Below are positions 32,991-37,693 of a stretch of DNA of 37,693 nt, piece after piece (position 1 is the first letter of the stretch; every line of letters starts with the position of its first letter). A program made the position numbers and the translations under genes. Location of the stretch: the NCBI GenBank assembly GCA_002490835.1, contig DKUU01000032.1:446-38138 (forward strand), given 5' to 3'. This DNA comes from Lachnospiraceae bacterium UBA7196 (GTDB lineage: Bacteria > Bacillota > Clostridia > Lachnospirales > Lachnospiraceae). The notes beneath the pieces are model-generated. The model saw nothing but the letters and a program-made list of their open reading frames with translations, did no database searches and had not been told where the DNA came from.

Positions 32991-33353
32991 CTATGTACTC
33001 AGCTCCAGACTGATCATAAGGCCCCTGTTCACTGCCCGCATGATATCGGGATCCAGATGACATACCCTGTCCCGCAGACGCTGTTTATCGATCGTGCGAA
33101 GCTGCTCTAACAAAATCACGGAATCTTTCACCATATCGTATCTGCCCGCGCTCAACTCAATGTGGGTCGGGAGCTTTGCCTTGTTCATTTTCGATGTGAT
33201 AGCCGCGCAGATCACCGTCGGACTATGGCGGTTTCCCACATCATTTTGTATGATAAGTACGGGACGTACACCGCCCTGTTCCGAACCGACGACCGGACGA
33301 AGATCCGCGTAATAGATATCTCCTCTTCTCATTCCAAACACTTCCTTTGCCAT
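32991..33353 (-). CDS. ndoA: MazF/EndoA-type mRNA interferase
   Basis: Sequence-specific endoribonuclease toxin. The 120-residue protein closely follows Bacillus EndoA: RRGDIYYADLRPVVGSEQGGVRPVLIIQNDVGNRHSPTVICAAITSK, then AKLPTHIELSAG, DSVILLEQLRTIDKQRLRDRVCHLD. The catalytic Arg in GVRPVL and Thr region are kept. In Bacillus the order is alr-endoAI-endoA; here alr precedes it by 88 bases, too little for an EndoAI-type antitoxin. Two ATGs are plausible: 33353 (AAAGG site) and 33332 (AAAGGA site), the latter nearer the usual length. Confidence 0.92.
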   Translation of the reverse strand: MAKEVFGMRRGDIYYADLRPVVGSEQGGVRPVLIIQNDVGNRHSPTVICAAITSKMNKAKLPTHIELSAGRYDMVKDSVILLEQLRTIDKQRLRDRVCHLDPDIMRAVNRGLMISLELST

Positions 33354-33356
33354 TTA

Positions 33357-33422
33357 CTAAGCCTTTGCCGCCCTGCGGCCGTGCTTTGTTCTGGCAATAG
33401 TATTACCAGCTTTTTCGGTCAT
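33357..33422 (-). other. 21-codon open frame between alr and ndoA
   Basis: ATG at 33422 to TAG at 33357 encodes a short basic peptide (MTEKAGNTIARTKHGRRAAK and one more residue) ending 3 bases before the ndoA ATG. No good binding site is visible. It is far too short for an EndoAI antitoxin and may be chance or a leader peptide. Confidence 0.15.
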
Positions 33423-33441
33423 ATACAGTAAGATTACCCGT

Positions 33442-34644
33442 TTATCCCTGTGTTTCAGGAAAATCCCGCTGTCCCCAAAAACTGTCCGACGAAGAAACAA
33501 CGCGGCCCTCCTTTAAATAGATGCGTGGGATCCGCTTTCCAAGATCACAGGCAAGTTCATAGTTGAACCGTCCGGAAAGCGCCCCCAGTTCCTCCATGGT
33601 GATCTCCTCTGCGCCGTCTTTTCCGATCAGCGTCACCTCATCATTCTCGGCGGCTTCCGGAATGGCGCTCACATCTACCATAAACTGGTCCATACAGACT
33701 CTGCCGAGAATGGGCGCATGTCTGCCCCGGATCAGGACATACCCCTTTCCCGAAAGACTTCTGGGATAGCCGTCCCCGTAGCCAACCGGTACGGTAGCGA
33801 TCCGCATCCGCTTCTCCGCCACAAAAGTGCCGCCGTAGCTTACAGGCGTCCCCGCCCCGACTTCCTTCACATAGACCAGATGGCTCTTTAAGGAGAGCGC
33901 CGGTTTCAGGGATAATACTTCCCTTGGCACTTCTTCCGAGGGCGAAAGGCCGTATAGCGTAATGCCGGCCCGCACCAGAGACAGGTTTGCTTCCGGCAGT
34001 TCCAAAATTCCCGCACTGTTCGAACAGTGTTTGACTGGAATGACTGTTCCGGTCAACTTCTCGGCTTCCTCCACAAAGCTGCAGAATGTGGAAAGCTGCG
34101 CTCTGGCGGCCGTCTTATCCCGCTCGTCGGCTCTGGCAAAGTGCGTGAAGATTCCTTCCACCTCGATCCCCGGAAGGCTATAGGCCTTTTTGATAAAAGA
34201 AAGACCTTCCCCGTCCGGCCTGATTCCTATGCGGCTCATGCCCGTATCCACCTTCACATGTACCTTCGCCTTTTTGCCAAGCTTTCCCGCACAGGCACTT
34301 AACGCTTCCAGCGTATCCTCCCGAAACACCGCCTGACGGATTTCCTGTCCGATCAGTTCCTCATAGCAGTAGGGAAACGTATAGCCCAGGATCAGGATCG
34401 GCTTTTCCAGCCCTGCCTGCCGCAGGGTAAGCGCTTCCTCCACCGTGGCGACGGCATAGCCAAACACATAGAAAAGCCGCTCTAATTCCCTGCCGATGGG
34501 GACAGCGCCGTGTCCGTAACCGTCCGTTTTGATCACGCCCATCATCTTCGTATCAGGCGCGATATGTTCTTTCATCCGCTCCATATTATAGAGGATCGCG
34601 GACAGATCGACTGCCGCATACACTCTCCGGTACTGTTCAAGCAT
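33442..34644 (-). CDS. alr: alanine racemase
   Basis: PLP enzyme making D-alanine for peptidoglycan. The 400-residue protein has the PLP lysine Lys39 in GVIKTDGYGHGA (often KADAYGHG), VHVKVDTGMSRIGI near 127-140, GIFTHFARAD, HCSNSAG, and the opposite-face catalytic Tyr269 in PVSYGGTF. VPVGYGDGYPRSLS and GRVCMDQFMVD follow. AAGGGAG precedes the ATG at 34644, and a good promoter lies upstream at 34664-34692. It is followed by ndoA, the usual Firmicute arrangement minus the antitoxin. Confidence 0.96.
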   Translation of the reverse strand: MLEQYRRVYAAVDLSAILYNMERMKEHIAPDTKMMGVIKTDGYGHGAVPIGRELERLFYVFGYAVATVEEALTLRQAGLEKPILILGYTFPYCYEELIGQEIRQAVFREDTLEALSACAGKLGKKAKVHVKVDTGMSRIGIRPDGEGLSFIKKAYSLPGIEVEGIFTHFARADERDKTAARAQLSTFCSFVEEAEKLTGTVIPVKHCSNSAGILELPEANLSLVRAGITLYGLSPSEEVPREVLSLKPALSLKSHLVYVKEVGAGTPVSYGGTFVAEKRMRIATVPVGYGDGYPRSLSGKGYVLIRGRHAPILGRVCMDQFMVDVSAIPEAAENDEVTLIGKDGAEEITMEELGALSGRFNYELACDLGKRIPRIYLKEGRVVSSSDSFWGQRDFPETQG

Positions 34645-34663
34645 CCCATTTCTCCCTTACTTT

Positions 34664-34692
34664 ATCATATTCATAACCGGCCGTTCTGACAA
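34664..34692 (-). promoter_or_regulatory. predicted promoter of alr-ndoA
   Basis: Minus strand TTGTCA (34687-34692), 17-base spacer, TATGAT (34664-34669), about 20 bases before the alr start. The spacer holds a CGGCCG palindrome. Confidence 0.7.
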
Positions 34693-34716
34693 AGGACGGC
34701 AAAGGACGCCAAAATC

Positions 34717-35517
34717 CTACGACTTCGGCGTCTCTGTCATCCCGCTTTTTGCTCCGTCCTCATTATCGCTTTTCATTTCCGTCTGCGTCTCATTTCCGTT
34801 GTCCGACTGTGCTGCCGCCTGAGACGTCTGTCCCCTCTCCAGTGCCGATCTCCCATCCGGCTTTGCATCCGCCTTCGCTTCCGGTCCGTCGTCCTGCTTT
34901 TTCGCGTATTTCTCCTCAGGATTATACTCCATATCGAAAAGTTCAATCACCTCCGCGCCGAAGATATCGTGCATATAGGCGTAAAGTCTGGCGATCACGG
35001 CCTCTTTTTCCTTCTTGCGGACCACCTTTTTTTTGAGTTCCCTGCGAATGCCGTTAATCCATTCGTCGATCTCGGAAAGTTCTTCCGTACTCTGCCTGAG
35101 TTTCCGGTAACAGATGTCCATGGTGATGAGCATGAGTTGGTTGTTCAGCTGGTTGATCTGTCTTGGCAGCTCCACCATCTCCTCCTCATAAGCGTCCATC
35201 TTTTCATTACACTCCTCGATCAGGCGCTTGCGCTCAGACATCTCTTTATCCTGCTTCTTGGTAGGATGTTCCCCCATGGCGTCGGCAAGGATCACCACGT
35301 CGTCCATCAGCTTTTTCTTTATTTTCTTTAATTCCTTGCTCTCCGATGTGACCTTGGCCTGTCTTTTTAACAGATCGTTTAAATTTTTTTCAAGGCCTTT
35401 CAGCTCCGGGGTAAACTCGGACTGGGTAAAGAGTTTGTGCCATTTATTATCCAGCGTCAAAATCGGGATCTTTTTCCCAACGAGCGCCGGCTTGAATTTA
35501 TCGTCCGCCCTGGCCAT
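34717..35517 (-). CDS. coiled-coil hypothetical protein
   Basis: A 266-residue soluble protein I do not recognise. An N-terminal block of about 45 residues (DDKFKPALVGKKIPILTLDNKWHKLF) precedes a long, highly charged helical region (about 45-190) with heptad-like Leu/Lys/Glu spacing that should form a coiled coil. A conserved-looking segment AVIARLYAYMHDIFGAEVIELFDMEYNPEEKY lies at about 175-207. The tail of about 60 residues is Gln/Asp/Ser/Thr-rich and low complexity. No signal peptide or membrane helix. GTGAGG precedes the ATG. It has its own promoter and diverges from the ABC-F gene. Confidence 0.7.
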   Translation of the reverse strand: MARADDKFKPALVGKKIPILTLDNKWHKLFTQSEFTPELKGLEKNLNDLLKRQAKVTSESKELKKIKKKLMDDVVILADAMGEHPTKKQDKEMSERKRLIEECNEKMDAYEEEMVELPRQINQLNNQLMLITMDICYRKLRQSTEELSEIDEWINGIRRELKKKVVRKKEKEAVIARLYAYMHDIFGAEVIELFDMEYNPEEKYAKKQDDGPEAKADAKPDGRSALERGQTSQAAAQSDNGNETQTEMKSDNEDGAKSGMTETPKS

Positions 35518-35570
35518 GCCGCTACCTCACTTTATGGTTTCTGCCTTTGTATTTTTATGCCATTTTTATC

Positions 35571-35584
35571 CTGATATATATCAG
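35571..35584. promoter_or_regulatory. 14-bp perfect palindrome at the minus-strand start point
   Basis: CTGATATATATCAG touches the minus-strand -10 box (35583-35588) and covers the expected transcription start of the coiled-coil gene, a good place for a repressor. AT-rich centre; chance is possible. Confidence 0.4.
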
Positions 35585-35611
35585 TTTACCCCCTTGTGAA
35601 TTTCTTGTCAA
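35583..35611 (-). promoter_or_regulatory. predicted promoter of the coiled-coil gene
   Basis: Minus strand TTGACA (35606-35611), 17-base spacer, TAAACT (35583-35588). Confidence 0.65.
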
Positions 35612-35615
35612 TGAA

Positions 35616-35644
35616 TTGACAGGGACGCCTTTCGTCTGTAAACT
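35616..35644 (+). promoter_or_regulatory. predicted promoter of the ABC-F gene
   Basis: TTGACA (35616-35621), 17-base spacer, TAAACT (35639-35644): the same hexamers and spacing as the divergent minus-strand promoter, with the two -35 boxes only 4 bases apart and forming the inverted repeat TGTCAAT/ATTGACA. Confidence 0.7.
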
Positions 35645-35657
35645 GTAAAAGGGCCTG

Positions 35658-35671
35658 CTCCGGAACCGGAG
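35658..35671 (+). promoter_or_regulatory. leader hairpin of the ABC-F gene
   Basis: CTCCGG-AA-CCGGAG in the transcribed leader, flanked by GCC and GGC that could lengthen the stem. No T-run follows, so not a simple terminator. ABC-F genes are sometimes attenuated through leaders; nothing more can be shown here. Confidence 0.3.
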
Positions 35672-35714
35672 GCGTTCCACAGAACAACACAAATGCTCCA
35701 GAATAGAGGAAACC

Positions 35715-37667
35715 ATGATTTTATCCGTAAATAATATTCATAAATCTTTTCAGGAAGTTCCCGTCCTGAAGAATGTGTCTTTTCATATCGAAGACCACGA
35801 CAAGGCCGCTATCGTCGGCATCAACGGCGCTGGCAAGACGACCCTGCTAAAGATCATCATGGGGGAACTATCCGCTGACGAAGGGCTGATAACCTTCTCA
35901 AAAGATAAGTCTGTCGGCTATCTCTCCCAGCAGGAAGCAGTTTCCGGCGAAAATACCATCTATCAGGAGCTTCTCTGTGTGAAGCAGGAAATCCCCGATA
36001 TGGAACAGCAGATGCACGCCATGGAACTGCAGATGAAAAGCGCACAGGGAGATCATCTCGAAAAACTGATGGAGAATTACGCAGCCCTGACGCACAGATA
36101 TGAGCAGGCAAACGGCTACGCGTACAAAAGTGAACTAACAGGCGTCTTAAAAGGTCTGGGCTTTTCAGAAGATGAATTTGACAAGTCCGTCTCCACGCTC
36201 TCCGGCGGTCAGAAAACCCGCGTAGCACTGGGAAAACTGCTCCTGTTAAAACCCGATCTCATCATTTTGGACGAGCCTACCAACCATCTGGATCTTTCTT
36301 CGATCACATGGCTGGAAACGTATCTTTTAAACTACCGGGGCGCGGTCATCATTGTCTCCCACGACCGTTTTTTTCTCGACCGGATCGCTAATAAGGTCAT
36401 CGAGATCGACAATACCAAGGCCAACGTCTTTTCCGGCAACTACACCGCCTACGCCGCCGCAAAGGAAATTCAGCGCACAGCCGCTTTAAACGCTTACCTG
36501 AAACAACAGCAGGAGATCAAACACCAGGAGGCGGTAATTGAAAAACTAAAGTCCTTCAACCGTGAAAAATCCATTAAACGCGCGGAAAGCCGGGAAAAAA
36601 TGCTCGATAAGATCGAAGTGATCGACAAGCCCGTGGAAGTGCGCGCCGATATGCACCTTACCCTTACGCCCAGAAAAGAAAGCGGCAATGACGTGCTGCA
36701 GGCGGAGGGTCTGGCCAAGTCGTTCGGCCCCCTTACCCTCTTTACCGGCCTTTCTTTTTCCTTAAAAAAGGGGGAGCATGTGGCCATCATCGGCGATAAC
36801 GGCACGGGAAAGACCACGATCCTAAAGCTCATCAACGAACTGCTTCCCGCGGATGCCGGCAGTATCCGTCTGGGCACAAACGTACAGATCGGCTACTACG
36901 ATCAGGAACACCATGTCCTGCACCCGGAAAAGACTTTATTTGAAGAAATTTCGGACGAATACCCGTCCTTAAACAATACGGAGATCAGAAACACACTGGC
37001 CGCCTTCCTCTTCACCGGAGAGGACGTCTTCCAGCCTGTCAAAACCCTAAGCGGCGGCGAACAGGGCAGACTGTCGTTAGCCAAGCTCATGCTCTCCGAG
37101 GCCAACTTCCTGATTCTGGACGAGCCGACGAACCACTTGGATATCCAGTCCAAGGAGATTTTAGAAGATGCGTTAAACGCCTACACCGGCACGGTACTCT
37201 ATGTCTCCCACGACCGTTATTTTATCAACAAAACGGCACACCGCATCCTTGACTTAAACCGCAGAGTGCTGACAAACTATCTGGGAAACTATGATTACTA
37301 TCTGGAAAAAAGGGATGAGCAGATCGCTAAGATCGACGCTGCCCCTGCCGCCTCAAAGCCGGGAACCCCTGCTGTCCGGCAAAGCGAAACGGCCGCTCAC
37401 GCTCCCGACGGCATTTCCGATGCCAAACAGGATTGGAAAGCCAAAAAGGAAGAACAGGCCGCGAAGCGAAAGCTAGAAAATGAGCTGAAAAAATGCGAGG
37501 AGCAGATCGAGGCACTGGAAGCACGAAATACAGAGATAGACGCGCTGATGGCTTCCCCTGATGTCTGCACGGATGCAGCAAAACTGCAGGAACTAAATCA
37601 TGAAAAGGAAGAAAATGAGACATCATTAAGTGAACTATATGAAAAGTGGGAGGCGCTATCCCTATAG
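35715..37667 (+). CDS. ABC-F family ATPase (YdiF/Uup-like)
   Basis: A 650-residue cytoplasmic protein with two ABC domains and no membrane part, the ABC-F class that acts on ribosomes (translation factor or, in some members, antibiotic protection). Domain 1: Walker A GINGAGKTT at 35-43, signature LSGGQKTR at 162-169, Walker B ILDEPTNHLD at 184-193. Linker about 245-320, rich in Lys/Glu (P-site tRNA-interaction motif). Domain 2: Walker A GDNGTGKTT at 360-368, LSGGEQGR at 445-452, ILDEPTNHLD near 467-476. The C-terminal region 540-650 has an Ala/Pro-rich tether then a coiled coil, as in Uup/YdiF. GAGGAAACC precedes the ATG. The subfamily is not certain; nothing marks it as a resistance type. 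Confidence 0.92.
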   Translation: MILSVNNIHKSFQEVPVLKNVSFHIEDHDKAAIVGINGAGKTTLLKIIMGELSADEGLITFSKDKSVGYLSQQEAVSGENTIYQELLCVKQEIPDMEQQMHAMELQMKSAQGDHLEKLMENYAALTHRYEQANGYAYKSELTGVLKGLGFSEDEFDKSVSTLSGGQKTRVALGKLLLLKPDLIILDEPTNHLDLSSITWLETYLLNYRGAVIIVSHDRFFLDRIANKVIEIDNTKANVFSGNYTAYAAAKEIQRTAALNAYLKQQQEIKHQEAVIEKLKSFNREKSIKRAESREKMLDKIEVIDKPVEVRADMHLTLTPRKESGNDVLQAEGLAKSFGPLTLFTGLSFSLKKGEHVAIIGDNGTGKTTILKLINELLPADAGSIRLGTNVQIGYYDQEHHVLHPEKTLFEEISDEYPSLNNTEIRNTLAAFLFTGEDVFQPVKTLSGGEQGRLSLAKLMLSEANFLILDEPTNHLDIQSKEILEDALNAYTGTVLYVSHDRYFINKTAHRILDLNRRVLTNYLGNYDYYLEKRDEQIAKIDAAPAASKPGTPAVRQSETAAHAPDGISDAKQDWKAKKEEQAAKRKLENELKKCEEQIEALEARNTEIDALMASPDVCTDAAKLQELNHEKEENETSLSELYEKWEALSL

Positions 37668-37673
37668 CGCCTC
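37650..37673. other. perfect 10-bp hairpin overlapping the ABC-F stop codon
   Basis: GAGGCGCTAT (37650-37659) and ATAGCGCCTC (37664-37673) pair perfectly around CCCT, with the TAG stop in the right arm. No T-run follows before the window ends, so an intrinsic terminator cannot be claimed; it may protect the transcript end or be one arm of a larger structure. Confidence 0.55.
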
Positions 37674-37693
37674 AGACTGTCAAAGAACCCCTG

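Noticed and set aside
275..37667. CRISPR arrays, tRNA or rRNA genes, insertion sequences, prophage genes
   Set aside because: None seen: no evenly spaced direct repeats, no cloverleaf-like or rRNA sequence, no transposase, integrase or phage protein among the open frames.

Overview
The window looks like chromosomal DNA from an anaerobic, probably spore-forming member of the Clostridia, most likely Lachnospiraceae. The support is the core gene order yqfC-yqfD-phoH-(PgpH-like)-ybeY, other sporulation-type genes (SpoVB-like flippase, BofC-like protein, tepA next to a SpoIIIE/FtsK translocase), an NfnAB-type bifurcating transhydrogenase and formate-THF ligase next to folD. Ribosome binding sites are mostly of the AGGAGG type. 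Almost everything is on the minus strand. The plus-strand genes are a toxin-antitoxin pair near the left end and an ABC-F ATPase at the right end. The first ~88 bases are a C/T homopolymer tract, probably a contig-end artefact.

Left part (275-6067): proline synthesis genes proA and proB, a 5-formyl-THF cyclo-ligase and a DUF896 protein, plus a COG2509 flavoprotein. A Phd/PIN toxin-antitoxin module in opposite orientation sits between proB and the DUF896-cyclo-ligase-proA cluster and seems to have split a proline operon. Between the COG2509 gene and the HI0933-type flavoprotein lies a ~214-base nested inverted-repeat element.

Middle (6305-17479): a long co-directional run with a BofC-like protein, SpoVB-like flippase, ybeY, a shortened PgpH-like protein whose HD motif reads HR, phoH, yqfD, yqfC, a toroid-fold (squalene-cyclase-like) protein, rlmH, and two membrane proteins of unknown role (one with MORN repeats). 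Then follow a clear terminator, nfnB/nfnA with a promoter whose spacer is palindromic, a zinc-ribbon/TPR/chitobiase-C-like membrane protein, folD, fhs, the FtsK/SpoIIIE translocase with an extended -10 promoter, and tepA.

Right part (27787-37667): a polytopic membrane protein, O-acetylhomoserine sulfhydrylase, a YebC-family regulator and a CNNM/CorC-type CBS protein form one run. It is preceded by a consensus promoter whose predicted transcript begins at a ~116-base structured leader. Upstream are alr and a MazF/EndoA toxin with no adjacent EndoAI gene, then a coiled-coil hypothetical protein. That protein and a plus-strand ABC-F ATPase diverge from mirror-image TTGACA/TAAACT promoters.

No tRNA, rRNA, CRISPR array, IS element or prophage gene was seen. 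The items most worth following up are the two structured intergenic elements, the degenerate PgpH-like protein, the operon-splitting toxin-antitoxin module, and the symmetric divergent promoter.
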